Shown here: piece by piece, positions 35,456 through 44,896 of the stretch
How positions within the stretch are numbered: position 1 is the stretch's first letter
Layout: each line of letters opens with the position of its first letter
Assembly: GCF_003952185.1 (NCBI RefSeq)
Contig: NZ_RXFS01000009.1
Location: 62,001 to 126,000, forward strand
Length of the DNA: 64,000 bases
Direction: 5' to 3'
Source: Variovorax sp. 679
GTDB lineage: Bacteria; Pseudomonadota; Gammaproteobacteria; Burkholderiales; Burkholderiaceae_C
Position numbers and translations under genes: made by a program
Notes under the pieces: model-generated
The model's database searches: none
The model's input: only the letters and a program-made list of their open reading frames with translations
Told to the model about the DNA's origin: nothing

Positions 35456-36454
35456 CTATTCGGCCTTGATGCCGACGGCTTTCACGATCTGCGCATAGCG
35501 CTCGTACTCGGCCGACACCTGCGTCTGGAACTGTCGCTGCGGATGGCCCGTGGCCTCGATGCCCTGCGCCGCGAGTTCGGCGCGGGCGGCCGGAGCCTGC
35601 ACGATGCGCCCCGCCTCCGCCGAGATGGCGTCGAGCACCGGCTGCGGCGTGCGCGCCGGCGCGAACAGCCCGAACCAGGTGCCCGACCGGTAGCCCGCGT
35701 AGCTCTCGCCCACGGTCGGCACCTCGGGCAGCAGCGCGTGGCGCTTCTCGCCGCTGGTGCCCAGCGCCACCAGCCGGCCGCTGCGGATGTGCGGCAACGC
35801 GGGGCCGACCGCGATGAACATCACGTCGACCTGCCCTGCGATCACGTCCTGCATGCCCAGCGGCCCGCCGCGGTACGGGATGTGGGTGACATAGACGCCT
35901 GCCTTCTGCTTGAGCAGCTCCATGCTGAGCTGCTGCGGGCTGCCGTTGCCGGCCGAGGCGTAGTTGATTCGCCCCGGATGGGCCTTGGCCGCGCGCACGA
36001 AGTCGGCGACCGTGCGGAAGCCGGTCTTCGGGTTGGCGACCAGCACGAAGTCGATCTGCCCGAGCGACACCACGGGCACCAGGTCGCGCCGCGCGTCGTA
36101 GGGCAGGCCGGCCTGGATGTTGGGGAGGATGGTGATGGGGCCGTCCGCCCCCACCAGCAGCGAATAGCCGTCGGGCTGCGCCTTGGCCAGGCCGTCTGCG
36201 GCCAGGATGCCCGCCGCGCCGGCGCGGTTGTCGACCACCACCGGCTGCTTCCACTGTTCCGACAGGCGCTGCGCCAGATAGCGCGCCAGCACGTCGGGCG
36301 AGCTGCCGGGCGTGTTCGCGACCGTGATGTGCACCGGCTTCGACGGATAGGCCGCAGCCGCCGGTTGCGCCTGCGCGGCCACGGTCAGCGAAGCGCAGGC
36401 TCCCAGCACGAGGACCGGCCTGAGCAGCTTCGACAGGAGGGAATGGGCACGCAT
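35456..36454 (-). CDS. Bug/TctC-family solute-binding protein
   Basis: A 332-residue periplasmic protein: signal peptide (about residues 1-29), YPSKPVHITVANTPGSSPDVLARYLAQRL, VDNRAGAAGILAADGLAKAQPDGYSLL and a conserved C-terminal DGHPQ-like end. Bug proteins are highly expanded in Comamonadaceae and bind carboxylates or aromatic acids, usually for TctAB, which is not next to this gene. It may serve the neighbouring aminotransferase/monooxygenase genes, transcribed in the same direction. Confidence 0.9.
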   Translation of the reverse strand: MRAHSLLSKLLRPVLVLGACASLTVAAQAQPAAAAYPSKPVHITVANTPGSSPDVLARYLAQRLSEQWKQPVVVDNRAGAAGILAADGLAKAQPDGYSLLVGADGPITILPNIQAGLPYDARRDLVPVVSLGQIDFVLVANPKTGFRTVADFVRAAKAHPGRINYASAGNGSPQQLSMELLKQKAGVYVTHIPYRGGPLGMQDVIAGQVDVMFIAVGPALPHIRSGRLVALGTSGEKRHALLPEVPTVGESYAGYRSGTWFGLFAPARTPQPVLDAISAEAGRIVQAPAARAELAAQGIEATGHPQRQFQTQVSAEYERYAQIVKAVGIKAE

Positions 36455-36536
36455 GGCGAACTTTCGATTGCAGGAGACAAAGCGCGCGATTCTGTCGCGC
36501 CCTCGCCCGCAAGCGAACGACCCATTTGTCAGATGC

Positions 36537-37721
36537 TTAGGCAGGTTCCGGCATATGCGGCTCGCCGAGCGCTCTCAGCTGCCCGTAGAAGGCATCGACC
36601 TGCTGCTGCGCGCCCTCGCGCATCGCTGCGTTGCGCCGGGCGCAGCTCTCGGCATCTTCCATCGCGCCCGCCTCGCCCACTTTGCGCGAAGCCTCCTGCA
36701 CGAAGCGGCACATCGGGTAGCGGCGCTCGCCGAATGCCTGGAGCGTTGCTTCGGCGGTTCCGTGGCGCGCCAGCATGCCGGCCAGCACCACCGCGTCTTC
36801 CACCGCCATCGCCCCACCCTGCCCCATGAAGGGCGTGGAGGCATGCGCCGCGTCGCCGATCAGCAGCACGCGGCCCGCATGCCAGGGCAGCGGAGCCTGC
36901 ACCTCCTCGACGGCCGTGTAGAGCACTTCGGAATCCGCACCGAGCTGGTCGAGGAACTGCCGCGCGGGCCCGCCGAACTCGGCGAAGCGCTCGCGCATCA
37001 ACGAAGGCCAGTCCTCCTTCGGATACCAGCGCCCGGTCGGCTCGCTCACCGTGCCGAAGATGTAGAGCCTGTCGTCGCTGATCGGCATGATGCCCAGCCG
37101 CTTGCCGATGCCCATCATCATGATCTTGGCGTCCAGATCGCGCGGCCGCTCGTGCACGCTGCGCCAGACGCCGAAGCCGGTGTAGCGCGGCGCGATGGGG
37201 CCGGCGACGGCCTCGCGCAGCTGCGAGCGGATGCCGTCGGCGCCGACGACGAGGTCGAAGCACTCTTCGGTTTCGTCCGAGAACACGACCACCGCGCGAT
37301 CGCTGCCTTCCGGTGAATCGATCTTCGCCACGGTCGTCGCCAGCCGGATCTCCACGCCCAGCGCATCGAGCCGCGCGGCCAGCACACGGTGCATCTCGGC
37401 TCGCTTGATGCCCACGATGGGCGCCGCGCCGCCGCTGGAGCGCGGATAGAACACGTCGACGATGGGCTCGCCCCGGTGGTCGAGGTAGACGTTGCGGCCA
37501 TCCTCGATGGCGAAGCCCGCTTCGAGAATCCCCGGCAGCACGCCCACCTTGCGCAGCGCCTCCAGCCCGTTGCCGTAGATGAAGATGCCCGAGCTCTGAA
37601 AGCGCCATTCGGCCTGCTTCTCGACCAACGTGACGCGAAAACCCTTGTTGGCCAGCGCGATGGCGGCCGAGCAGCCCGCGATGCCCGCGCCGACGATCAA
37701 TACCCTCGCCGCCTGCGTCAT
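36537..37721 (-). CDS. FAD-dependent monooxygenase
   Basis: A 394-residue flavoprotein hydroxylase with GAGIAG at 11-16 (dinucleotide-binding), a central VVGADGIRSQLREAV (DG motif) and GDAAHASTPFMGQGGAMAVEDA (GD motif). This is the PHBH/UbiH/6-hydroxynicotinate 3-monooxygenase superfamily, where the substrate is normally a small aromatic. Its start overlaps the stop of the aminotransferase by ATGA, so the two are coupled. In this setting the most likely substrate is an aromatic acid derived from an amino acid. Confidence 0.88.
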   Translation of the reverse strand: MTQAARVLIVGAGIAGCSAAIALANKGFRVTLVEKQAEWRFQSSGIFIYGNGLEALRKVGVLPGILEAGFAIEDGRNVYLDHRGEPIVDVFYPRSSGGAAPIVGIKRAEMHRVLAARLDALGVEIRLATTVAKIDSPEGSDRAVVVFSDETEECFDLVVGADGIRSQLREAVAGPIAPRYTGFGVWRSVHERPRDLDAKIMMMGIGKRLGIMPISDDRLYIFGTVSEPTGRWYPKEDWPSLMRERFAEFGGPARQFLDQLGADSEVLYTAVEEVQAPLPWHAGRVLLIGDAAHASTPFMGQGGAMAVEDAVVLAGMLARHGTAEATLQAFGERRYPMCRFVQEASRKVGEAGAMEDAESCARRNAAMREGAQQQVDAFYGQLRALGEPHMPEPA

Positions 37722-38893
37722 CGCACCACCTCGACCAGCGCCTCGCACACACGCCCGATGTTCGACGCATTGAGCCCGGCGACGCAGATGCGCCCCGACC
37801 CCACCACGTACACCCCGTGGCGCGACTGCAGCGCCGCGATCTGCGCCACCGACAGCCCCGAGTAGCTGAACATGCCGTTCTGCTCGACGAGAAACTCGAA
37901 ATCTCGCCCCGGCAAGGCTTCGCCGAGCATTCGGTGCAGGCCCGTGCGCATCTCGCGCATGCGGTAGCGCATGGCATTCAGCTCGGTGCGCCATTGCGCG
38001 TTCCACGCCGGGTTGGAAAGCACCGCCTCCACCAGTGCAGCACCCTGCGCCGGCGGGCACGAATAGCTGCGGCGGATCGCCAGCTTGAGCTGCCCCAGCA
38101 GCCGCCCCTTGTCGGCCGAAGGGGCGTGCACCGCCAACGCGCCCACGCGCTCGCCGTACAGCGAGAAGATCTTCGAGAACGAACTCGCCACCAGGCAGGC
38201 GATGCCGCGCCGCACGCATTCACGCACCGCCCATGCGTCCTCGTCCACGCCGTGCGCGAAGCCCTGGTAGGCCATGTCGAAGAATGGCAGCAGGCCGCGC
38301 TGGCCGATCACGTCGAACAATGCTCGCCACTCGGCTTGCGATGGATCGACGCCAGTCGGGTTGTGGCAGCACGGGTGCAGCAGCACGACGCCGCCGGCGG
38401 GCAGCTTCTGCAATGTGGAGACGGCGCCGTCGAGGTCGAAGCGCCCCGTCGCCTTCGCGTAGTACGGATAGCTTTCGACGCGGAAGCCCGCGCCGGCGAA
38501 GATGGCCGCGTGGTTGGCCCAGGTCGGGTCGGGCATCCAGATCGCGGCGTCGGGCAGCACGCCCTTCAGGAAATCGGCGCCGACCTTCAGCGCGCCTGTG
38601 CCGGCGACGGTCTGCACCACCACGACGTCGGTAACGCTTTCGCCGAACACCAGACCGCGCACTGCGTGGCGGTAGGCCTCCCCGCCCTCGGTCGGCAGGT
38701 AGACGCTGGGCCCGCGCGCCCCTGCGCCCGCTTCACGCGCGGCCCGCACCGATTCGAGCACCGGCACCTGCCCCGCCTCGTCGCAGTAGATGCCGATGCC
38801 GAGGTTGACCTTGTGGGGTCGCGGATCGGCCTTGTAGGTCTCGAACAGGCCGAGGATGGGGTCATCGGCATAGGCCGGCAGTCGATCGAACAC
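37718..38893 (-). CDS. Aromatic/aspartate aminotransferase (class I, TyrB-like)
   Basis: A 391-residue PLP enzyme. Lys241 in SSFSKIFSLYGERVG is the Schiff base lysine and Asn178 (HNPTG), Asp206, Tyr209 and Arg249 complete the cofactor site. It is a TyrB/AspC-type subfamily I enzyme. The start is the GTG at 38893, eleven bases after a GGAG. It is placed between the tryptophan-dioxygenase-like gene and the FAD monooxygenase, so it may transaminate an aromatic amino acid or kynurenine-like amine. Confidence 0.9.
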   Translation of the reverse strand: MFDRLPAYADDPILGLFETYKADPRPHKVNLGIGIYCDEAGQVPVLESVRAAREAGAGARGPSVYLPTEGGEAYRHAVRGLVFGESVTDVVVVQTVAGTGALKVGADFLKGVLPDAAIWMPDPTWANHAAIFAGAGFRVESYPYYAKATGRFDLDGAVSTLQKLPAGGVVLLHPCCHNPTGVDPSQAEWRALFDVIGQRGLLPFFDMAYQGFAHGVDEDAWAVRECVRRGIACLVASSFSKIFSLYGERVGALAVHAPSADKGRLLGQLKLAIRRSYSCPPAQGAALVEAVLSNPAWNAQWRTELNAMRYRMREMRTGLHRMLGEALPGRDFEFLVEQNGMFSYSGLSVAQIAALQSRHGVYVVGSGRICVAGLNASNIGRVCEALVEVVR

Positions 38894-38922
38894 AAGAGCT
38901 CCAGGGAGAGAAAAAAACAGGC

Positions 38923-39858
38923 TCACAGCTGCGTCCGCACGGACCACAGCTCGGGAAAGAAACGGTGGTCGACGACGCTGCGCAGCCACCCCACGCCGGC
39001 CGAGCCGCCCGTGCCGGGCTTGAAGCCCAGGATGCGCTCCACCGAAACGAAGTGCCGCCAGCGGTACTGCGAGAACACGTCGGCGATGTCCATCAGCGCC
39101 TCGCCGAGGCGGTAGAGCTCGTTCTCGGGCGTCGGGTCGCCGTACACCCACAGCCAGGCCGCCTCCACGCCAGGGTTCGGCACGTAGGGCGCCGACCAAT
39201 CGCGCGACAACGCCTCGGGCGGCACGGCGATGTCGCGGCGGTGCAGCAGCGCGAGCACGTCGTCATAGAGGCTCGGCGAGTTCAGCGCCCGCTCCATCCA
39301 GGGCCACACGTCGGGGTTGTTGGCATGCGCGCGCGCCAGCGGCACCGACTTGTTGCCGAGGATGAACTCCACATGCCGGTACATGTACGACTGCTGCCCC
39401 GAGGCAATGCCCAGCGTGTTGCGGAACTGGTTGAACTCGTGCGGCGTGATGGTCGAGAGCACGTCCCAGGTCTTGCCGAGGAATTCGAGCAGCGCCCGCA
39501 CGCGCGGTGCCAGCTGCAGCGCACCGGCCACGTCGTCGGCCCGGATGCGCGCCTGCATGTTGGCCAGCTCGTAGTGGATGGCCTTGAAGGTCAGCTCCTT
39601 GCAATGCGTGATGCACATGAAGACCATCTCGTCGTGGCCTTCGCTGCGCATGTGCTGCAGGCTCAGCAGCAGGTCGTTGCGCTGGTGCTCCAGATAGGGG
39701 TTGCTGGTGCCCTCGAAGGCGGTCAACGGTTCGCCGTCGGTGTCGCGCACGGTCGTGGCGCGCTGCGTGTTGTCGCCGGTTGCGATGGGTTTCACCAGCG
39801 ACAGTTCTAGCGCGGGGTTGCGAACTTCGGGAATGACTCTTTTGCGTGAGGTGGCCAT
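38923..39858 (-). CDS. Tryptophan 2,3-dioxygenase-family haem enzyme
   Basis: The 311-residue protein belongs to the tryptophan 2,3-dioxygenase family: His85 (ITHCKELTFK), Arg146 (FNQFRNTLGIASGQQSYMYRHVEF), the proximal His269 (YRWRHFVSVERILGF) and GTGGS at 282-286. Canonical members have the motif TSELWFKL, here CKELTFKA, so the substrate pocket is altered. It may oxidise tryptophan to N-formylkynurenine or act on a related indole. No kynurenine formamidase or kynureninase gene is visible, so it is not a standard kynABU operon. Confidence 0.82.
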   Translation of the reverse strand: MATSRKRVIPEVRNPALELSLVKPIATGDNTQRATTVRDTDGEPLTAFEGTSNPYLEHQRNDLLLSLQHMRSEGHDEMVFMCITHCKELTFKAIHYELANMQARIRADDVAGALQLAPRVRALLEFLGKTWDVLSTITPHEFNQFRNTLGIASGQQSYMYRHVEFILGNKSVPLARAHANNPDVWPWMERALNSPSLYDDVLALLHRRDIAVPPEALSRDWSAPYVPNPGVEAAWLWVYGDPTPENELYRLGEALMDIADVFSQYRWRHFVSVERILGFKPGTGGSAGVGWLRSVVDHRFFPELWSVRTQL

Positions 39859-39939
39859 GCGCCGATTGTTCGGCGCGCAAGTGGTGGCCTCAACCTCCGG
39901 CAGGCCGGATTTGGGCACCGGGCGTCCGGCGCAGCTGAC

Positions 39940-40920
39940 TCAGCCCGCTTCGGGTTGCTCGTGCCGGCGCGCGTACGCGCTCGGCGTCATGCCCGTCCAG
40001 CGCTGGAAGGCACGCGAGAACGCTTTCTCCGACGCGTAGCCGACCGATTCGGCTACCTGATGCAGGCTCAGCTGCCGGTTCTTGAGCTTCTCGGCCGCCA
40101 GCGTCATGCGGTACGAGCCCAGGTAGTGCATGGGCGTCACGCCCACCAGCGCACGGAAGCGTTCGCTGAAGACGGTGCGCGACAGGTAGCTGGCCTGTGC
40201 CAGCGTGGCGACCGACCATGGGTGCCCGGGCCGCTCGTGCATCAGCGACATCGCGCGGGCGATGCTCTCGTCGTCCAGCCCGCGCAGGCTGCCGAGCTGC
40301 CCGCCCTGGCTCTGGGCCTGCGGCTGGGCGTAGAGGTGTTCGCAGAGGATGTGCACCAGCAGCAGGTCGGCCATGCGCGCCGCCGACAGCTGCCAGCCCG
40401 GGCGCTGGGCGATGGTCTCGTTCACCAGCGACTCCATGGCCTGCGCGAGCGAGGCGGTGGTCGGGATCTGCGCCTGTCGCAGCACGATCAGCGGCGGCAG
40501 GCTGCCGATGATCGAGCCCAGCCCCTGCGCGGGCATCCACAGGTGCAGCGAGAAGAGCTCGGTGGCCGGGCCGCCTCCTCCATGGGCGAAAACGATAGGG
40601 TGGTCGCCATGCCGGCCGACCGAGTGCGCTTCGATAAGCGTGCGAAACGGCACCGGCGCCAGCCCCGGCGCGGACGACACGGTGTGCGCCCCGCCCTGCG
40701 GCAGCATCGCGATGTCATGCGGCGCCACCTGCACCGGCTCTGCGCCGTCCACCGCGATCCAGTAGGGCGCGCCGGTGCACATGCGGATCAGCGGGCCGGC
40801 CACGCCGGTCGAATGCAGCGCCCAGGGCGCCGAAAGCGAGAACCGCGCGGTCACGGCCCTTTCTGACTTGTAGGTCGCAAGCACGTGGCTGAGTACGTCG
40901 CCGCCCCGCTCTGTGTCCAT
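39940..40920 (-). CDS. AraC-family transcriptional regulator
   Basis: A 326-residue regulator with an N-terminal cupin-like ligand region (about 25-180) and a C-terminal double HTH (PWSVATLAQASYLSRTVFSERFRALVGVTPMHYL and ...QVAESVGYASEKAFSRAFQRWTGMTPSAYARRH). It is 81 bases upstream of and in line with the dioxygenase-like gene, so it probably controls that group. An upstream reading beyond 40920 is not conserved. Confidence 0.9.
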   Translation of the reverse strand: MDTERGGDVLSHVLATYKSERAVTARFSLSAPWALHSTGVAGPLIRMCTGAPYWIAVDGAEPVQVAPHDIAMLPQGGAHTVSSAPGLAPVPFRTLIEAHSVGRHGDHPIVFAHGGGGPATELFSLHLWMPAQGLGSIIGSLPPLIVLRQAQIPTTASLAQAMESLVNETIAQRPGWQLSAARMADLLLVHILCEHLYAQPQAQSQGGQLGSLRGLDDESIARAMSLMHERPGHPWSVATLAQASYLSRTVFSERFRALVGVTPMHYLGSYRMTLAAEKLKNRQLSLHQVAESVGYASEKAFSRAFQRWTGMTPSAYARRHEQPEAG

Positions 40921-41019
40921 GCTCTTCGTGCCGCCCGGTGATGTGTCTGTCTGGATGGCGGCGATTATCTGGCACGCCAGCCGGGCGATTCGGCCGCTGG
41001 CTACCCATGGCGCCCCAGG

Positions 41020-41036
41020 ATGCAACACAATGGCGT
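41020..41036 (+). promoter_or_regulatory. Putative Zur-type operator (copy C)
   Basis: ATGCAA-CACAA-TGGCGT, spacing and sequence like the two copies at 42853-42869 and 42882-42898. It ends 16 bases before the start codon of the second Fur-family gene, so it is a likely autoregulatory site. The right half is degenerate. Confidence 0.5.
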
Positions 41037-41052
41037 TTCGCAAGAAGACCGC

Positions 41053-41526
41053 ATGAAGACAACGCCCTCGCACCCGAAGCCCCCTCGCGCCGCCCCGTTC
41101 GACAGCGAAACGCTGCTGCGCGAAAGCGGCCTGCGCGTCACGCGCGCCGCCCAGACCGTGCTCGAGCTCATCGAGCACAGCTCGCAGCCCCTGACGCACG
41201 AGGAAGTGGCCGCGGCCTACACCACCGCCACCGGCGAGGCGCCCGACCGGGTGACGGTCTACCGCGTACTCGACCGGCTGGTCGAGGCCGGCCTGTGCGA
41301 CCGCCGCGTGGGCGCCGACCGCGTCAACCGCTTCTCGCGCCACGTCGAGGCGGAGTCGGGCAACACCTTCGAATGCGACCAGTGCCACAAGGTGCTGGCG
41401 CTGCCTTCCGATCCCGAGCTGCCGAAGGTGATGGGTCGCCTGGGCCGCGCACTGCGCAAGCAGGGCATCGACACCCGCCACACGGCCCTCACCCTTCACG
41501 GGACCTGCGGCGACTGCGCAAGGTAG
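41053..41526 (+). CDS. zur: Fur-family regulator, probable Zur (second of two)
   Basis: A 157-residue regulator: Fur winged-helix (LRESGLRVTRAAQTVLELIEHSSQPLTHEEV, DRVTVYRVLDRLVEAGL), and a metal-binding domain with Cys108/Cys111 and Cys152/Cys155 for the structural zinc. The chosen ATG has AAGAAGA upstream; an alternative in-frame ATG at 41020 sits inside the operator. It is next to a COG0523 GTPase gene with palindromes in its promoter. Together this suggests the zinc regulator Zur, but the metal was not determined from sequence. Confidence 0.82.
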   Translation: MKTTPSHPKPPRAAPFDSETLLRESGLRVTRAAQTVLELIEHSSQPLTHEEVAAAYTTATGEAPDRVTVYRVLDRLVEAGLCDRRVGADRVNRFSRHVEAESGNTFECDQCHKVLALPSDPELPKVMGRLGRALRKQGIDTRHTALTLHGTCGDCAR

Positions 41527-41534
41527 TCAGGCAA

Positions 41535-41630
41535 ACCCCCAGGCTGCGCGCACTTCGTGTCGCTTCGTCACCCCCTTGCAGGGGGCAACGCCTGCGGCCC
41601 GGCAAAGCCGGTTCCGCGGCATTTCCCGCA
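41535..41630. repeat. Interspersed repeat with terminator-like hairpins (copy 1)
   Basis: About 95 bases shared, with small changes, with 50003-50097. It holds CCCCC-TTGCA-GGGGG (41571-41585) and GCGG-CC-CGGC-AAA-GCCG-GTT-CCGC (41595-41618) hairpins. Both copies sit between a plus-strand gene stop and a convergent minus-strand gene, where they could act as bidirectional terminators. I recall similar strings in other Comamonadaceae genomes, but this cannot be checked here. Confidence 0.8.
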
Positions 41631-41641
41631 CAGATATCAGT

Positions 41642-42835
<1,194 letters not shown>

Positions 42836-42852
42836 GGGGACGGGCTCCATAT

Positions 42853-42869
42853 ATGCAACAGAATTGCAT
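42853..42869 (-). promoter_or_regulatory. Putative Zur-type operator (copy A) over the GTPase promoter
   Basis: A perfect ATGCAA-N5-TTGCAT palindrome. A TATAAT -10 for the GTPase gene (minus strand, 42868-42873) abuts and partly overlaps it, so the predicted transcription start falls within the site. The spacing to copy B is 29 bases centre to centre. Confidence 0.75.
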
Positions 42870-42881
42870 TATATGGATCAC

Positions 42882-42898
42882 ATGCAACCTTGTTGCGT
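42882..42898. promoter_or_regulatory. Putative Zur-type operator (copy B)
   Basis: ATGCAA-CCTTG-TTGCGT, one mismatch from a perfect palindrome. It covers the -35 region of the GTPase gene (minus strand) and lies about ten bases upstream of the plus-strand NTF2-like gene at 42908, so a repressor bound here could affect both. Confidence 0.7.
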
Positions 42899-42907
42899 TT
42901 GAATGAT

Positions 42908-43360
42908 ATGCCGCCCTTCGCCTACCATCCGGGCATGACAGCCTCCCCGGACTTCTCCGCCTTCGTCGCCCCGCCGCCTTCCGGCGAGCCCCATGCAGCC
43001 GCGATCGAAGCCGCCTCGGCCTGCCTCGACCGCTTCACGGCCGCTTTCAATGCAGCGGACACGCACGGCATGGACGCCGAGCTGCACTTTCCGCATGTGA
43101 TGCTTTCGGGCGCGCAACGGCTCGACTGGGTCGGCCCGGGCCAGCATCCGCCCGGCTTCTTCGATGCGCTGAAGGCCACCGGCTGGGCGCGCACGCAGTA
43201 TGAGAAGAAGGAGCCGGTGCTGGTGGGCAACGACAAGGTCCACTTCGTCGTGACCTACACGCGGCGCGATGCTGCTGGCGCAGTGCTCAGCACGCATGTC
43301 AACCTGTGGATCGTCGTGCGAACCGGCGAGCGCTGGGGCATATCTCTGCGCTCCTACTGA
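42908..43360 (+). CDS. NTF2-like protein divergent from the zinc GTPase
   Basis: A 150-residue protein with a typical NTF2-like pattern: AAIEAASACLDRFTAAFNAADTHGMDAELHFPHVMLS and a beta half (KVHFVVTYTRRDAAGAVLSTHVNLWIVVRTGERWGISLR). Function unknown. Its start lies ten bases after operator copy B, so it may be a previously unnoticed member of the Zur-type regulon. An alternative start is the ATG at 42935, giving 141 residues. Confidence 0.75.
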   Translation: MPPFAYHPGMTASPDFSAFVAPPPSGEPHAAAIEAASACLDRFTAAFNAADTHGMDAELHFPHVMLSGAQRLDWVGPGQHPPGFFDALKATGWARTQYEKKEPVLVGNDKVHFVVTYTRRDAAGAVLSTHVNLWIVVRTGERWGISLRSY

Positions 43361-43375
43361 AGGAAGAGACCCTCC

Positions 43376-43939
43376 ATGCAACTCGTCTGGCCCTCGCAGG
43401 AACATCTTTCCAGCTACATCGCCGCGCTCGAACGCGGCTGGTCGCCCAACAACCTGCGGCCCGAGGCCGGCCGTGAGGAACTGGTGCTGATCCAGGCCGA
43501 CCCCGAGCGCTTTCTGGCCAGCCTCGTCGACCCCGAGGCCAAGGGCCCGCCTGTCGCGCTGCCGGACGGCGGCACCGTGCCCCGCCTGCCGGGCTACCGG
43601 CGCTGGATGTGGGACGGCGAGTTCTGCGGCAGCATCCAGCTGCGCTGGCAGCCGGGCACCAACGCCCTGCCCGAGTACTGCCTAGGCCACATCGGCTACG
43701 CCGTGGTGCCGTGGAAGAGCGGCCGGGGCTACGCCAGGACAGCGCTGCGCGCCCTGCTGCCCGAGGCGCGTGCCAGGGGCCTCGATCACGTCGAGATCAC
43801 GACCGATCCCGGCAACCTCGCCTCGCAGAAGGTGATCCGCGCCAACGGCGGCTTGCTCGTCGAGGAATTCGTCAAGCTGCCCGGACTCGGCGGCACGCCG
43901 GAGCTGCGCTTTCGCATCGACGTGCGGGAACTCGGGTAG
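43376..43939 (+). CDS. GNAT-family N-acetyltransferase
   Basis: A 187-residue protein with the GNAT fold; the acetyl-CoA pyrophosphate loop is VPWKSGRGYARTALRALLPEARARGLDHVEITTDPGNLASQKVIRANGG. The acceptor is unknown. The gene starts 15 bases after the NTF2-like gene and is probably expressed with it. It ends two bases before the convergent SDR gene. Confidence 0.9.
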   Translation: MQLVWPSQEHLSSYIAALERGWSPNNLRPEAGREELVLIQADPERFLASLVDPEAKGPPVALPDGGTVPRLPGYRRWMWDGEFCGSIQLRWQPGTNALPEYCLGHIGYAVVPWKSGRGYARTALRALLPEARARGLDHVEITTDPGNLASQKVIRANGGLLVEEFVKLPGLGGTPELRFRIDVRELG

Positions 43940-43941
43940 CG

Positions 43942-44841
43942 CTACATCTCGAAGGCTGCGACCTGCCGGCCGTCGATGTCGGTAAAGCCGTATTCGCGCG
44001 CCAGGTCGGCCACGCGCAGCACCTCGCCGCTCCTGCCCATCACCTTCGGATCGCCGGCCAGCGCCGCGACGGCCCGTCCCAGGTAGCGCGGCGACTCGGT
44101 GCGCGCCAGCTCGGGCCGCTCCTGCCAGTGCGCCTCGTCGGTCTTGTGGCCGGCCAGCACGAACTCGGTGCGCATCCAGCCGGGTGACACGGCGATGGAG
44201 GCCACGCCGTGCGGCTTCAGGTCCTGCGCCATGCCGAAGGCCAGCCGGGTCATCGACGCCTTGGCGAGGTCGTAGAACAGGCTGCCGCGCAGGTAGTTGC
44301 CCCGGTCCCAGAAGGTGGTGGTGACGATCAGGCCCTTCTTCCGCTGCACCATCAGCGGCGCGGCGCAGCGGCTGGCCACGAGGTGGTTGCGCACGCCGCG
44401 GTCGAACATCGAGTCCCAGTTGGCGAGCGGGTGTTCCCAGAACGGCGCCTCGAACACGCCGTTGAATGTCTCGTGGCCGCCCCAGGCGTTGTTCACGAGC
44501 AGGTCGACGCGGCCGGCCTCGCGCTCCACGCGGGCGAAAAGCGCGGCCACATCCTCTTCGTTCGTGTGGTCGCAGCGCACCGCGATGCCGCGCCCGCCCA
44601 TGCGCGTGACCTCGTCCGCCGTTTCGTCGATGCTGCCGGGCACTGTCACCATGTCGGAAAGGGCCAGCAACTGGCCGTAGGTGCCTGCAGGCTGTTCGCG
44701 CGTGCTGCGCCCGGTGACGTACACGGTGGCGCCGGCCGCGCCCAGCTCGACGGCAATGCCGCGCCCCGCGCCGCGGCTCGCGCCTGTCACTACCGCCACA
44801 CAGTCCTTGAGCGGGCGGCTTGCTGCGTCTTCGTTCTTCAT
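43942..44841 (-). CDS. SDR family oxidoreductase
   Basis: A 299-residue short-chain dehydrogenase with TGASRGAG at 19-26, NNAWGG, the catalytic YDLAKASM and RTEFV. The pattern of the insert after the nucleotide-binding motif (TGRSTREQPAGT) is of the type seen in the SDR-superfamily members annotated without known substrate. A GGAG is positioned eight bases upstream of the start. Its own substrate is unclear. Confidence 0.85.
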   Translation of the reverse strand: MKNEDAASRPLKDCVAVVTGASRGAGRGIAVELGAAGATVYVTGRSTREQPAGTYGQLLALSDMVTVPGSIDETADEVTRMGGRGIAVRCDHTNEEDVAALFARVEREAGRVDLLVNNAWGGHETFNGVFEAPFWEHPLANWDSMFDRGVRNHLVASRCAAPLMVQRKKGLIVTTTFWDRGNYLRGSLFYDLAKASMTRLAFGMAQDLKPHGVASIAVSPGWMRTEFVLAGHKTDEAHWQERPELARTESPRYLGRAVAALAGDPKVMGRSGEVLRVADLAREYGFTDIDGRQVAAFEM

Positions 44842-44896
44842 CCGATGGGCTCCTTCGATCCGTGTTTGCCTGAAAGCGGACGAAGATAGTCCGCCC

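Noticed and set aside
37718..37721. Frameshift between aminotransferase and monooxygenase
   Set aside because: The four-base ATGA overlap is a normal coupled stop and start.
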